Shown piece after piece: positions 33,626-43,589 of a stretch of 64,000 bases of DNA. Position 1 is the stretch's first letter. The number at the start of each line of letters is the position of its first letter. The stretch lies in the NCBI RefSeq assembly GCF_904846175.1, contig NZ_CAJGZM010000011.1, forward strand, positions 1-64,000, in the 5' to 3' direction. A program made the translations under genes and the position numbers. The stretch comes from Psychrobacter immobilis. Its GTDB lineage: Bacteria; Pseudomonadota; Gammaproteobacteria; Pseudomonadales; Moraxellaceae. Under the pieces are notes generated by a model, which was not told where the DNA came from, ran no database searches, and was given only the letters and a program-made list of their open reading frames with translations.

Positions 33626-35470
33626 CTACTCAACCGTAACTGATTTTGCGAGGTTACGTGGCTGATCGACATCTGTACCGCGCATAACCGCTACGTGGTA
33701 TGACAGCAGTTGTACTGGCACACTATAGACGATAGGAGCAAGCGTCTCGCAAACCTCAGGTACATAGACCACGTGCATTCTATCTTCTGCGACCATCTTG
33801 CTTTCTTCACTGGCGAATACAAAAAGCTCACCGTGACGCGCATGTACCTCTTGCATGTTGGCTTTTAGCTTATCAAACATACTGTCTTTCGGTGCTAGCA
33901 CCACGATAGGCATATCTTTATCAACCAATGCCAATGGGCCATGCTTTAGCTCACCTGCGGCATAGCCTTCTGCGTGAATATAAGAGATTTCTTTTAGCTT
34001 TAGCGCGCCTTCTAGAGCAATAGGGAACTGTAAACCGCGACCTAAGAACAAGCAGCTTTTCTTATATTCAAAGTGCTCACTCATGGCTTTGATAGGCGCA
34101 TCAAGGTTTAAGCTTGCATGTAGTTGACCGGGTAATTGTTGTAATTGACCCAGCAGAATGGTCAAGTTTTCGCCAGTCATACGCTCTTGAAGGACACCCA
34201 CTTTTAACACCAGTAGCATCAAAGCCGCAAGCTGAGTCGTAAAGGCTTTGGTAGAAGCAACACCAATCTCAGGGCCCGCAAGCGTTGGTAAAAAAATGTC
34301 TGTCTCACGGACCAGTGACGATGTCGGTACATTACATAAGGCCAAGCTGACTAGCCCTGTTGGCGCTTGCTTTTGGGTATCACGAAGCGCGGATAAGGTA
34401 TCCGCTGTTTCGCCAGATTGCGAAATACAAATGACCAATGTGTTGTCGACGACGACCGGATTGCGGTAGCGGAACTCACTAGCAACTTCAACGGAACAAG
34501 GCACACGAATTAGGCTCTCAAACCAATATTTTGCCACCAAACCTGAGTGATAACTGGTACCACAAGCGATGACTTGGACGTGCTTAATGCCTTTTAATTG
34601 CGCTTCATGACGTTGTAAAAAGTCGTCGCGTAATTTAAAAGTTGTACCGTTATCAACTGCCATCTCAACAGTTCTTCTGACAGCATCTGGCTGCTCATAG
34701 ATTTCTTTAAGCATATAATGCTTAAACTCACCTTTATCGGCATTATGCTGGGTCGCGTCAATTTCATGTATCTGACGTTTTACTTCAACGCCATCGGCAT
34801 AAACGGTAATACTGTCGCGAGTCATTCTGGCAATATCGCCTTCTTCTAGATACATAAAGCGATTGGTGACCGGTAATAGGGCTAATTGATCAGAGGCAAT
34901 AAAGTTCTCGCCAATCCCAACACCGATGACCAAAGGAGAACCTAAGCGGACGGTAATAAGTTCATCTGGGCAATCGATATGCAAAATACCAAGGGCAAAA
35001 GCGCCATGTAATAAAGGAATAACCGCACGAACGGCTTCTAATAAATCAGGCGTGCTTTTGTAGATATCATTTATTAAATGGGCGACAACTTCGGTATCGG
35101 TTTGCGAGGTAAACTCGTAGCCTTTGGCAATCAGATCTTCTTTTAATTCGGCATAGTTCTCAACGATACCGTTGTGGACGACAGCGATTTTACCTGATAT
35201 GTGCGGGTGGGCGTTACGCTGAGCAGGTTCGCCATGCGTTGCCCAACGTGTATGAGCAATACCGATATGACCATCGAAAAATTCAGGATTCGTTGCAACG
35301 GCATCGACCAGCGCTTGCACTTTACCTACTTGACGCTCGCGATGCAGCTCACCATCACGAATGACAACCAAACCAGCGGAATCATAACCACGGTACTCTA
35401 GGCGCTTAAGACCTTCAAGTAAGATATTAGCGATATTACGCTCAGCTACTGCTCCAACGATTCCACACAT
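33626..35470 (-). CDS. glmS: glutamine-fructose-6-phosphate aminotransferase
   Basis: This enzyme makes glucosamine-6-phosphate from fructose-6-phosphate and glutamine, the first step toward UDP-GlcNAc for peptidoglycan and LPS. The 614-aa protein begins MCGIVGAV with catalytic Cys2 (N-terminal nucleophile). It has the class II amidotransferase domain (about 1-225) and two SIS domains (about 285-600, with SQSGETADT and GRGLQFPIALEGALKLKE). It ends in KSVTVE, the C-terminal sequence conserved in the family. No glmS ribozyme is expected in this group and none was seen. Confidence 0.97.
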   Translation of the reverse strand: MCGIVGAVAERNIANILLEGLKRLEYRGYDSAGLVVIRDGELHRERQVGKVQALVDAVATNPEFFDGHIGIAHTRWATHGEPAQRNAHPHISGKIAVVHNGIVENYAELKEDLIAKGYEFTSQTDTEVVAHLINDIYKSTPDLLEAVRAVIPLLHGAFALGILHIDCPDELITVRLGSPLVIGVGIGENFIASDQLALLPVTNRFMYLEEGDIARMTRDSITVYADGVEVKRQIHEIDATQHNADKGEFKHYMLKEIYEQPDAVRRTVEMAVDNGTTFKLRDDFLQRHEAQLKGIKHVQVIACGTSYHSGLVAKYWFESLIRVPCSVEVASEFRYRNPVVVDNTLVICISQSGETADTLSALRDTQKQAPTGLVSLALCNVPTSSLVRETDIFLPTLAGPEIGVASTKAFTTQLAALMLLVLKVGVLQERMTGENLTILLGQLQQLPGQLHASLNLDAPIKAMSEHFEYKKSCLFLGRGLQFPIALEGALKLKEISYIHAEGYAAGELKHGPLALVDKDMPIVVLAPKDSMFDKLKANMQEVHARHGELFVFASEESKMVAEDRMHVVYVPEVCETLAPIVYSVPVQLLSYHVAVMRGTDVDQPRNLAKSVTVE

Positions 35471-35611
35471 AACTATTCCTTAAATTCGATGTTTCATGTT
35501 TTGATTGTTCAATGCTTAAATGTGATGATGTTAAGTTATTAAATAATAGAACTTTATATTAGGTCAGTGCGAGGATTTTGCACTCACAATCCTGACGCTA
35601 TAAATATAAGG

Positions 35612-35642
35612 AAGCAGCATCACAAAGATTGTCATGCTGCTT
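35612..35642. terminator. hairpin between glmU and glmS
   Basis: AAGCAGCAT pairs with ATGCTGCTT around a 13-base loop. The minus-strand tail CCTTATATTTAT is weakly T-rich. It may partly terminate glmU transcription before glmS. Confidence 0.45.
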
Positions 35643-35695
35643 ATTATTGTTTAAATTAAATAGTGTTTAAATGAACAGTTTTCAACGTATTTTGA

Positions 35696-37078
35696 CTATT
35701 TTGACTTTTTAGTCGGACGCTGAAAGTCATCTTTCTGGGTTTGACGAGCGCGACCAAAAGCTAATGCTTTATTATCAACATTTTTGGTAATCACGGAGCC
35801 TGCAGCAACCGTAGCCATATCACCAATGGTTACTGGCGCGACCAAACTAGAATTAGAGCCAATAAACGCATTATCTTCGATAATGGTTTGCGATTTGTTT
35901 ACGCCATCGTAATTACAGGTAATGACACCAGCGCCAATATTGACGTCGGTACCGATCGTTGCATCGCCGACGTAGCTTAGGTGATTAACCTTGCTGCCAT
36001 GACCGATAGTCGATTTTTTAATTTCAACAAAATTACCAACTTTGCTGTTGTCAGCCAAAACTGTTTCAGGACGCAAATGGGCAAAAGGACCAACATCGAC
36101 ACCTGCACCAATCTCAGCACGATCAATCACGCAATAAGGTTTGATATGACAGGCATTACCAATACGGGCATTTTTAATCACACAGCCCGCTTCGATATAA
36201 ACGTTATCGCCTAAGACGCAATCGCCCTCAAATACCACTCCCACATCAACAAACACATCTTGACCGGCAGTTAAGGTACCACGAATATCAACACGACTTG
36301 GGTCGGCAAACTGCACACCGGCTTCTTGCAGGTCTGCAACCAATTTTCCTTGCCACGTGCGCTCTAAGCTAGCAAGCTGTTGGCGGTTATTGACGCCTTC
36401 AATCTCAAAGGTATGCTCAGGCTCAATCGCAACGATATTAATGCCTTCAGCGACAGCCATTTTAACAATATCAGTCAGGTAGTATTCTTGCTGCGCATTA
36501 TTATTAGACAGCTTTGGCAGATATTTATGCAACAACGCATTATCAACGCAATAAATACCGCTATTAATCTCTTGAATTTTTTGCTCATCGGCGCTGGCAT
36601 CTTTTTGCTCGACGATCGCTTCGATATTGCCATCTTTATCACGCTTGATACGACCGAGACCAAAAGGGTTTTCAACCGTCAGGGTCAACATCGACATACC
36701 GTCAGTATTCGCAGACTTCAAAGCCGTTAACGTCTGGCAGCTGACCAATGGTACATCACCATAAAGAATCAGACTTTGACCTTCTTTTGGTAAATCGGAC
36801 AGCGTCACTTTTACCGCATGTCCTGTCCCTAACTGCTCAGTCTGGGCGACCCAAGTAATAGGTACGTGCGCATATTGCTCACTAATGTCTGCTTGGACTT
36901 GCTCGCCGCCAAAACCATGAACAATAATAGTGTCATCAACGGTCAATTGATGACAGGTATCAAGCACATGACCCAATAGTGACTTGCCAGCCAGTGTCTG
37001 TAGCACTTTTGGCTTGGCTGACTGCATACGTGTGCCTTTGCCAGCCGCGAGGATAATTACCGAAAGAGGAGATGTCAT
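35696..37078 (-). CDS. glmU: bifunctional UDP-GlcNAc pyrophosphorylase / GlcN-1-P acetyltransferase
   Basis: GlmU carries out the last two steps to UDP-GlcNAc. The 460-aa protein has the N-terminal uridyltransferase domain with LAAGKGTRMQSAKPK at the start and YGDVPL near residue 105. The C-terminal left-handed beta-helix acetyltransferase domain shows hexapeptide repeats (for example GAGVITCNYDGVNK). It lies upstream of glmS on the same strand, a common arrangement, with a 225-bp gap that may hold a separate glmS promoter. Confidence 0.96.
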   Translation of the reverse strand: MTSPLSVIILAAGKGTRMQSAKPKVLQTLAGKSLLGHVLDTCHQLTVDDTIIVHGFGGEQVQADISEQYAHVPITWVAQTEQLGTGHAVKVTLSDLPKEGQSLILYGDVPLVSCQTLTALKSANTDGMSMLTLTVENPFGLGRIKRDKDGNIEAIVEQKDASADEQKIQEINSGIYCVDNALLHKYLPKLSNNNAQQEYYLTDIVKMAVAEGINIVAIEPEHTFEIEGVNNRQQLASLERTWQGKLVADLQEAGVQFADPSRVDIRGTLTAGQDVFVDVGVVFEGDCVLGDNVYIEAGCVIKNARIGNACHIKPYCVIDRAEIGAGVDVGPFAHLRPETVLADNSKVGNFVEIKKSTIGHGSKVNHLSYVGDATIGTDVNIGAGVITCNYDGVNKSQTIIEDNAFIGSNSSLVAPVTIGDMATVAAGSVITKNVDNKALAFGRARQTQKDDFQRPTKKSK

Positions 37079-37299
37079 AATAGCCTACAAATGTAACAAA
37101 ATATAAGATTGAATTATAGCGTAAATCATCATTTAACCAAAATGCTATGTCGTGACATCTTTGTAATCTTAATATTGTTTTATCCAGCTAGCACCAAAAA
37201 TTCTAGCGCATAAAATTTGGGAGACGATAAAAGATGTTAAGAAATAAAAGATGTGAAAGCATAAAGGTAGTCTAACTAAAAATTAGATAATGATGATTG

Positions 37300-37890
37300 T
37301 TAATCAGCAAGGGTAAAAATAAAAGTATAAACAATCACCCAAACTGCGGCTGCCATCACACCAGCGATAATGTCATCGAGCATAATACCCAGACCGCCCG
37401 CGACTTTTTTATCCGCCCAGCCAATCGGTGGCGGCTTAATAATGTCAAAAAAGCGGAATAATATAAAGGCGATAATGATTGCTACGATAGTAGGTATTTG
37501 GGCGATATTTTGCCAAAAATTGCCGTTAGCGATACCCATATAAGATAGCGGAAGTAATGTAAGCCACATACCTGCCCATTCATCCCAAACAATGTGCGGA
37601 TTATCATGACCACCCATCAGATCTGAGGTACGACCGCATATCGAATTACCAAGCAAACAAGCTAAAATGGTAATAATCAAAAACGGTACAAAGCCTAAAC
37701 TTAATAAAGGTATCGCAACGATTAAACCGCCAACCGTGCCCCAAGTGCCGGGTGCACGGCGGGGCAGACCACTGCCTAAACCAATACCAAGCCAATAAAT
37801 TAAACGGTCAAGCGCACTGGCATTGGCGGGGAGAGGCGGGCAATCATTGGCTTTACGGATGTCAGGCTTAATAAGGTCGTGATCAATCAT
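37300..37890 (-). CDS. pgpA: phosphatidylglycerophosphatase A
   Basis: This inner-membrane enzyme dephosphorylates phosphatidylglycerol-phosphate to phosphatidylglycerol. The 196-aa protein carries the family motifs GLGSGLPRRAPGTWGT and DNPHIVWDEWAGMW, with several membrane segments after them, and FRFFDIIKPPPIGWAD. It follows thiL by 3 bp, as part of the ribH-nusB-thiL-pgpA run known in many proteobacteria. The last coding bases are near a long AT-rich gap before glmU. Confidence 0.94.
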   Translation of the reverse strand: MIDHDLIKPDIRKANDCPPLPANASALDRLIYWLGIGLGSGLPRRAPGTWGTVGGLIVAIPLLSLGFVPFLIITILACLLGNSICGRTSDLMGGHDNPHIVWDEWAGMWLTLLPLSYMGIANGNFWQNIAQIPTIVAIIIAFILFRFFDIIKPPPIGWADKKVAGGLGIMLDDIIAGVMAAAVWVIVYTFIFTLAD

Positions 37891-37893
37891 GGG

Positions 37894-38934
37894 TTAACCT
37901 GCAAAATGTTGGTAACCCGTCAGATTGGGCCAAGTAGAAAAGGGAGCGGGATGAGTGGGTATGACCGGCTTCCCTTGATAAAAAAGCTCTGGTCGTAAAT
38001 GCTTAGCACCATCTGTGTCGTTTACAGCTATTACTTCACCAATACAGGTAACAGGTGTGTTGCTACTATTCTCAATCGGTGGCGTGATATGCGCAGGCAA
38101 GGTAAAAGCCAGCTCATAATCATCACCGCCAGCCAACTGAAATAATAAGCGCTCAGTTAACTCAGCGTTTGCCAATGCTTTGCTGGTAGGTAGCTGATCG
38201 AGATGAATGCGCATACCAACCTTACTTTGCTGGCAGATATGCCCAAGGTCTTGATACAAACCATCAGAGATATCTATCATAGAAGTTGCACCAACTTTCG
38301 CTAATACGGCACCTAAGGCAATACGCGGGGTAGGCATATGCAGCCGGTGCGCCAGCTCAATACCGACAGCATTATCAGGATGTTGTAGCGCATAAGCGGC
38401 ATCGCCAAGCGACCCTGAGACATAGACTTTATCACCAACTTTCGCCCCTGAGCGGTACACAGCTGGCGTGTTTGCATCAAGCAGTCCTTGCGCGCTGACG
38501 CTGAGTATTAAGTTATCACTGCGCGTGGTATCACCGCCAATAAGCGTCACACCGAATAGCTGGCAGGCATGAAATAAACCTTTGGAAAATTCGGTCAGCC
38601 ATGGCTCATTTGCCAAACGCTCAGGTAAGGCTAATGCCAATAAAATACTATGCGGGGTGGCGCCCATCGCGGCAATATCTGAGACATTTACCGCAACGGC
38701 TTTATAGCCGATAGCAAATGCGAGCTTATTAACTTCTTCCCAATCAGCATTAAAGTGTCGACCTTGAACGAGGGTGTCAATACAGCTGACCAAGCGCGCG
38801 CCTGCAGGCAAGCTCATTACCGCTGCATCATCACCAATGCCTTTTTCGACATTGCCTTTATCGACAATGCTAGACGATGACGGCGCAGCTTGCATTTGGA
38901 AAAATATACGCTCGATCAGCTCAAACTCGTTCAT
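37894..38934 (-). CDS. thiL: thiamine-monophosphate kinase
   Basis: ThiL phosphorylates thiamine monophosphate to the diphosphate cofactor with ATP. The 346-aa protein shows the expected N-terminal FELIERIFFQ, KGIGDDAAV and IDTLVQGRHF, then VNVSDIAAMGATP and the ISDGLYQDLGHI block. It starts two bases after the nusB stop, so they are probably translated together. Family and position agree. Confidence 0.95.
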   Translation of the reverse strand: MNEFELIERIFFQMQAAPSSSSIVDKGNVEKGIGDDAAVMSLPAGARLVSCIDTLVQGRHFNADWEEVNKLAFAIGYKAVAVNVSDIAAMGATPHSILLALALPERLANEPWLTEFSKGLFHACQLFGVTLIGGDTTRSDNLILSVSAQGLLDANTPAVYRSGAKVGDKVYVSGSLGDAAYALQHPDNAVGIELAHRLHMPTPRIALGAVLAKVGATSMIDISDGLYQDLGHICQQSKVGMRIHLDQLPTSKALANAELTERLLFQLAGGDDYELAFTLPAHITPPIENSSNTPVTCIGEVIAVNDTDGAKHLRPELFYQGKPVIPTHPAPFSTWPNLTGYQHFAG

Positions 38935-38936
38935 GA

Positions 38937-40082
38937 TTAGTCTTTACTTTTTGCATCAGTATCATCTGACACAATGTTATCTAAGTTTTCTGACATAGTA
39001 TCGTCTAGCTCAGTATTATCTAACGAGCTGCTATCTGCGGCAGCATCTTCTTGGTCAGTACTAACAATATTAGAATCATGTAGCGCAATATCGGCGGCGC
39101 TATTGTTCTCGTTGCTAGCATCATTGCTATCTGCACTACTATCTAAGTTACTGTCTTCATCTATCTCAGTATTAGAAGCAGTATTTTCTTCGACAAGCTG
39201 TTCATTGACGATAGAGTCGGCAGCAACGACATCTTTTGCCGCTTCGTTTTGCTTACCTATCTTATAATCAATGATATTTGCTAATGCTTTACTCGCGCTA
39301 TTGCGTTTAACACTAGCATTATTGGCACTGATACGTGGTTTGTTTGAGCCAGTTACCGTGCTGTCGATACCAGATTCAGTGACAGTTGCATTAGCTTCTT
39401 CAACATTAGTAGATTGAGCTTCAGCCTGCTTAGTCTTAGATTGAGTCGCCGCTTTTTGTGACGTGCGTAGATTGGCTTTGCTATCTGCTTCTACTTCAAG
39501 CACACGCAATTCAACCGCCATTTTATCAAGGACGGCATTAATCAATTTATGCGCATCTGTAGCGCCAAAATGATTATTCAGCTTCATCGCCTCATCAAGC
39601 ACCACTTTATACGGAATTTCTAAGCGGTTTTGTAGCTCATACGCGCCAATTAATAAAATAGCGTGCTCGACGGTATCAAGCTTATCGATTTCACGATCAA
39701 GATGCTGACTGATTAGCACATCGAGAGCGTCAATCTGCTCTGGAATATCGCGCATCATTTCATGATAATAGCCGATATGTACAGTATGCATGGCATTGGT
39801 CGCACGGGTACGGGCAGCGATATCATGTGGGGCATTGGCTTTCCAGCCAAGCTTGCCATCGATATCAAAACGGCGGTCGGTGACCAGCCATTCGTATAAA
39901 CCTTGCATCGCAAAGCGACGAGCCTTGCGCACAGCAGTGTGGCTGGTCTTATAAGTAGTCTCACTCATATCGAAGGTTTGATCGCCCGCACTACTGCTTG
40001 CGATACGCGTCGCTTCAGCTTGTCCATCAGTGAGTTGTGCGGTTTGCGCAGCGCTAATAGCGCGCTTGAGTTGGTCAGTCAT
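38937..40082 (-). CDS. nusB: transcription antitermination factor NusB with long acidic C-terminal tail
   Basis: NusB binds boxA RNA with NusE/S10 in rRNA antitermination. Only about residues 48-195 of the 381-aa protein correspond to NusB, which is normally 130-150 aa ([43 protein letters not shown]). The first 45 residues are a variable extension. About 185 extra residues follow, first basic and Thr/Gln-rich, then strongly Asp/Glu/Ser/Asn-rich to the end. These look disordered and lack a known domain. The reading frame is continuous, and thiL follows at once. Confidence 0.93.
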   Translation of the reverse strand: MTDQLKRAISAAQTAQLTDGQAEATRIASSSAGDQTFDMSETTYKTSHTAVRKARRFAMQGLYEWLVTDRRFDIDGKLGWKANAPHDIAARTRATNAMHTVHIGYYHEMMRDIPEQIDALDVLISQHLDREIDKLDTVEHAILLIGAYELQNRLEIPYKVVLDEAMKLNNHFGATDAHKLINAVLDKMAVELRVLEVEADSKANLRTSQKAATQSKTKQAEAQSTNVEEANATVTESGIDSTVTGSNKPRISANNASVKRNSASKALANIIDYKIGKQNEAAKDVVAADSIVNEQLVEENTASNTEIDEDSNLDSSADSNDASNENNSAADIALHDSNIVSTDQEDAAADSSSLDNTELDDTMSENLDNIVSDDTDAKSKD

Positions 40083-40368
40083 AAGGGGTTTGTACCTAGG
40101 TTTTAAGATAATAAGTTTAAAAATAAGATGTTAAATAGTAATCGGCTGACAGCTATGACAGTCGAGTGTTAAATCGACGCTTGCTAGCGCCGTTTACATT
40201 TTTTTTGGAGCACTATTCTTTGTAGCATTGTTCTGTACAGAATTGACGCTGAGGCTGTTTATAACAAAGATAGCTTATGAAAAGCCACAGCGCCCATTCA
40301 ACTGCTTAAATAATAAAAATACTTTATGAAATGACGGTTTGATTAAGTATCATTATGCAGCATTGTTA
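40083..40368. other. gap between ribH and nusB
   Basis: This 286-bp AT-rich gap lies inside an otherwise compact minus-strand gene run. It contains no frame or firm hairpin; a nusB promoter may lie here. Confidence 0.4.
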
Positions 40369-40899
40369 TTAAGCATCGTCGCTACTATCATAGTCATCAT
40401 TAATATCTAACTGTGATAATACCGCAATCATCTCTAGTACCACCATCGCCGCTTCTGAGCCTTTATTACCGGCTTTCGTACCAGAGCGCTCAATCGCTTG
40501 CTCGATGCTGTCAGTGGTCAATACACCATTGGCAACAGGAATATTATAATCGATAGCAACACTGCTTAAACCTTTGGCAGATTCGCTAGCCACAAAGTCA
40601 AAATGCGGCGTGCTACCACGAATAATCGCGCCTAACGCAATGATGGCGTCAAAGCGATCAGACTCAGCAGCGCGCTGAGCGACCAATGGCAACTCAAAGG
40701 CACCAGGAACACGAATCACGGTAATGTTGCTACCCAAAACGCCATGACGCAGTAGCGCATCGATTGCGCCATCTACCAATGATTCAACGACAAAACCGTT
40801 AAAACGACCAACGACGATACCGATACGCGCGTCTTCATTTTGATGTAAGTTACCATCGATATGGGTCACATCATTGCGCTGCTGTTGTAAATTCGACAT
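40369..40899 (-). CDS. ribH: 6,7-dimethyl-8-ribityllumazine synthase
   Basis: RibH condenses 5-amino-6-ribitylamino-uracil with dihydroxybutanone phosphate in riboflavin synthesis and forms large icosahedral or pentameric assemblies. The 176-aa protein has [40 protein letters not shown] and the late [14 protein letters not shown]. An acidic C-terminal tail ([12 protein letters not shown]) extends past the normal end. AAGGAT lies upstream of the ATG. No FMN riboswitch was visible in the upstream 190 bp. Confidence 0.95.
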   Translation of the reverse strand: MSNLQQQRNDVTHIDGNLHQNEDARIGIVVGRFNGFVVESLVDGAIDALLRHGVLGSNITVIRVPGAFELPLVAQRAAESDRFDAIIALGAIIRGSTPHFDFVASESAKGLSSVAIDYNIPVANGVLTTDSIEQAIERSGTKAGNKGSEAAMVVLEMIAVLSQLDINDDYDSSDDA

Positions 40900-41088
40900 A
40901 AAAATATCCTTTGCTGAATGGGCTTTTAATATAAAAGTATAAAAATATAGGAATCTAAATATAACGCTGGGTTCAAATAATCTATTTAAGCGATTAATTA
41001 TCCGTTAAATGAACGAAAATCAAATGATAATAAGTAGTTAGCGCTATGATAACATTTTTTACCGTTGCATTTGTATTTTACAAAGGCG

Positions 41089-41871
41089 TTATAAGCGCAT
41101 TGCTATGCCTTGTGCTGCCATATATTCTTTGGCTTCTTGCACCGTATACTCACCGAAGTGAAAAATACTGGCAGCGAGCACGGCATCGACGCCGCCTTCT
41201 AATACCCCTTCGGCTAAATGTTGTAAATTGCCGACGCCGCCTGATGCGATAACCGGCACATTCACACGGTTAGTAATTTGCTTCATGAGTGCCAAATCAT
41301 AGCCTTTTTTGGTGCCGTCACCATCCATTGAGGTGACCAATAATTCGCCAGCGCCAAGCGCCGCCATTTTACTTGCCCAAGCAACCGCATCAATACCCGT
41401 TGGCTTACGACCACCGTGGGTAAAAATCTCCCAACGCGGCATAATAACGCCATCGACCGTCATATCTTCAACGCGCTTAGCATCGATAGCCACGACGATA
41501 CATTGATTACCAAATTTCTGCGCCGCTTCACCGACAAACTCAGGGGTAAATACCGCTGCTGAATTAATCGCTACTTTATCCGCACCTGCATTGAGTAAGT
41601 TGCGGATATCCGCAATCTTACGCACACCGCCGCCGACTGTAAGCGGAACAAATACCGTTTCTGCCATACGCTCAACGGTATGATAGGTGGTATCACGCTC
41701 ATCATTGGTTGCGGTAATGTCTAAAAAAGTAATCTCATCGGCACCTTGTTCATTGTAGCGCTTAGCGACTTCAACAGGGTCGCCTGCGTCTTTAATATCG
41801 ACAAATTGTACGCCTTTGACCACACGGCCATTATCAACGTCCAAACAAGGAATGATACGCTTTGCTAACAT
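41089..41871 (-). CDS. hisF: imidazole glycerol phosphate synthase cyclase subunit
   Basis: HisF forms imidazole glycerol phosphate and AICAR from PRFAR using ammonia from HisH. The 260-aa TIM barrel shows the catalytic aspartates in [13 protein letters not shown] (Asp11) and [10 protein letters not shown] (about Asp130), the two phosphate sites and GGVGNLQHL. It is isolated from other his genes within this window, so histidine genes are probably scattered. Its last codons lie just right of a small AT-rich gap. Confidence 0.96.
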   Translation of the reverse strand: MLAKRIIPCLDVDNGRVVKGVQFVDIKDAGDPVEVAKRYNEQGADEITFLDITATNDERDTTYHTVERMAETVFVPLTVGGGVRKIADIRNLLNAGADKVAINSAAVFTPEFVGEAAQKFGNQCIVVAIDAKRVEDMTVDGVIMPRWEIFTHGGRKPTGIDAVAWASKMAALGAGELLVTSMDGDGTKKGYDLALMKQITNRVNVPVIASGGVGNLQHLAEGVLEGGVDAVLAASIFHFGEYTVQEAKEYMAAQGIAMRL

Positions 41872-42052
41872 AGGGACTTTCGCCTTATAATCAATTCATT
41901 CTATAAGCGCTAGTCTAGCAAAATCACCGCCATATCAGGCAGATTTTCGCAAGATTATTATGCTGTTAACCAAAGTTTGCTCATGAGCGGTACAATCACT
42001 GCCATTACCGTACCTATTTACCTTTTCATTCTATTGCTATAAGTGAGATGTC

Positions 42053-43228
42053 ATGTCCGTCTATACCCAGTTAACCGATGACCAGTTTGCCGATTTTTGC
42101 CAGCGTTTTGGGGTGTCATTCGCGCGTGCCATTCCGATTACCCAAGGTATCAAAAACTCTAACTGGTTTATTCAGACGACGGATGATGTGGATGGCGCGC
42201 ACTCTTATGTATTTACCTTGTTTGAAGAACGTCCACCAGAAGATATCGAAAAGATGGCGGTTATTTTAAATCAATTAGACGGTAAATTACCGGTCGCAGC
42301 GCCGTTATCATTGGTTGATAGCGCAGAGAAATGCTACGTTATCCACTATGAGAATAAAGCGATTACGCTAGTACCCTGTTTGGCTGGCTCGCATCCACAG
42401 CAGACCACGCAAGCGATGTGTCATGAAATCGGTGCCGCTTTAGCCATGCTGCATGAAACGTTGCAAGCTTTACAGCCTGCAGAAGCATATGGTGTTCCAT
42501 TATACCCATGGAGCGATGTACGCGACCGTGAAAGGCAGTTTATGCCAGCTGACGAAGCCAAATTGATGAGCGATATTTGGCGCGCTTACTCAGATTTGCC
42601 GCTTGCAACTTTGCCAAAAGGCTTATGTCATTTAGACATGTTCGCTGATAATACCTTATGGAACTTATCGTTAAATAATAGCCAAAAAGGCGAAGAGCGC
42701 TTAACGGGATTGCTAGACTTTACCGAAGTCAGCGTTGAGCATTATGTGATGGATATTGCTATTACCATTAATGATTTTTGTACGACGTGGGGCGATGCTG
42801 AGCAGGGCGAAACCGTCAATTTTGATCGCAGTAAAATGGCGGCTTTTTTGCAAGGCTATGAGTCGAAACGCGCGCTTGGTGAAGATGAAAAACGCGCCTT
42901 ACCAGTGATGCTCGCAAAAGCGGCGGTGATTTTTTGGCTATTACGTTTAAACGTTATTCATTATAACCGTACCGAAGGGCGGACTGGCGATAACATTATG
43001 GTCAAAAATCCTGACTTGATGAAGCGTCTAGCCGCTTACCATTGGTCACATGTTGAAAAAGCGCAAAATACGGTATTTGTGCTGTTAGATAATCAATCAG
43101 CGGCGCAAAAAAATACTCAGCTAATCGGTGTTTTTAGCAGTATGGCCCAAGCTGAGCAGGCGCGTGACAAATTAAGTAATAGCAGTGATTTTGCTATTAA
43201 AGAATATAAGCTCGATCAATTGGCATAG
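42053..43228 (+). CDS. thrB: homoserine kinase, APH-type, with C-terminal extension
   Basis: ThrB phosphorylates homoserine toward threonine. The 391-aa protein belongs to the aminoglycoside-phosphotransferase-fold group of homoserine kinases used by pseudomonads and relatives (about 316 aa), not the GHMP-type of E. coli. It has ITQGIKNSNWF, the catalytic loop GLCHLDMFADNTLW and the metal-binding LLDFTE. About 65 residues beyond the kinase (after residue 325) form a small alpha/beta-looking tail (VFVLLDN...IGVFSSMAQAEQARDKL) that could be a regulatory or SPOR-like module. That reading is uncertain. Confidence 0.9.
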   Translation: MSVYTQLTDDQFADFCQRFGVSFARAIPITQGIKNSNWFIQTTDDVDGAHSYVFTLFEERPPEDIEKMAVILNQLDGKLPVAAPLSLVDSAEKCYVIHYENKAITLVPCLAGSHPQQTTQAMCHEIGAALAMLHETLQALQPAEAYGVPLYPWSDVRDRERQFMPADEAKLMSDIWRAYSDLPLATLPKGLCHLDMFADNTLWNLSLNNSQKGEERLTGLLDFTEVSVEHYVMDIAITINDFCTTWGDAEQGETVNFDRSKMAAFLQGYESKRALGEDEKRALPVMLAKAAVIFWLLRLNVIHYNRTEGRTGDNIMVKNPDLMKRLAAYHWSHVEKAQNTVFVLLDNQSAAQKNTQLIGVFSSMAQAEQARDKLSNSSDFAIKEYKLDQLA

Positions 43229-43277
43229 ATTGTTATTGTTCGATCATTCCTGTATCAAAACCATAAAGGCGAATCCC

Positions 43278-43589
43278 ATGACCGATCAAGTTGATAACTG
43301 GCACAAACTGGCGCGCTACGATACCAATATGCAAGGTGAGCTGCACGCTAATCTGCTGCGTAATAACGGCATTACGGTGTCTCTGCAACCGCTGAGCGTG
43401 ATGCCGGGTATGAATTCTGGGATTGTGCTATGGGTACAGGATACTGATTTGGCGCATGCGCAGCGTATTTTGGCAAATATCGACACCGATGGGGCAACGC
43501 CTTATGAGATATTTGATGAAGTGTCAGAAGCTACTCTAAACCCTACTTTAAATTCTGCAAAAGACGACAATAACGGCGGTGAAGTATAA
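43278..43589 (+). CDS. DUF2007-like small protein
   Basis: This 103-aa protein starts at ATG 43278 after AAAGGCG; a longer in-frame start at 43185 would lie inside thrB and lacks support. The sequence WHKLARYDTNMQGELHANLLRNNGI...ILWVQDTDLAHAQRIL matches the pattern of DUF2007 ('putative signal-transducing') proteins, which pair an alpha/beta fold with a late acidic tail. It ends exactly where the downstream amidotransferase starts, with no gap. Its function is unknown; position suggests a link to thrB or the amidotransferase. Confidence 0.8.
   Translation: MTDQVDNWHKLARYDTNMQGELHANLLRNNGITVSLQPLSVMPGMNSGIVLWVQDTDLAHAQRILANIDTDGATPYEIFDEVSEATLNPTLNSAKDDNNGGEV

Noticed and set aside
35471..35695. 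glmS ribozyme leader
   Set aside because: This class is found mainly in Gram-positive bacteria and no matching core sequence is visible.
39755..39964. Frames on both strands inside nusB
   Set aside because: They lie within the conserved NusB coding region and are antisense or out-of-frame shadows.
40900..41088. FMN riboswitch upstream of ribH
   Set aside because: The conserved RFN stem sequences are not present in the 190 bases before the gene.
43185..43277. N-terminal extension of the DUF2007 gene from an ATG inside thrB
   Set aside because: The extra 31 residues overlap thrB codons, lack a ribosome binding site and do not resemble the family; ATG 43278 has one.
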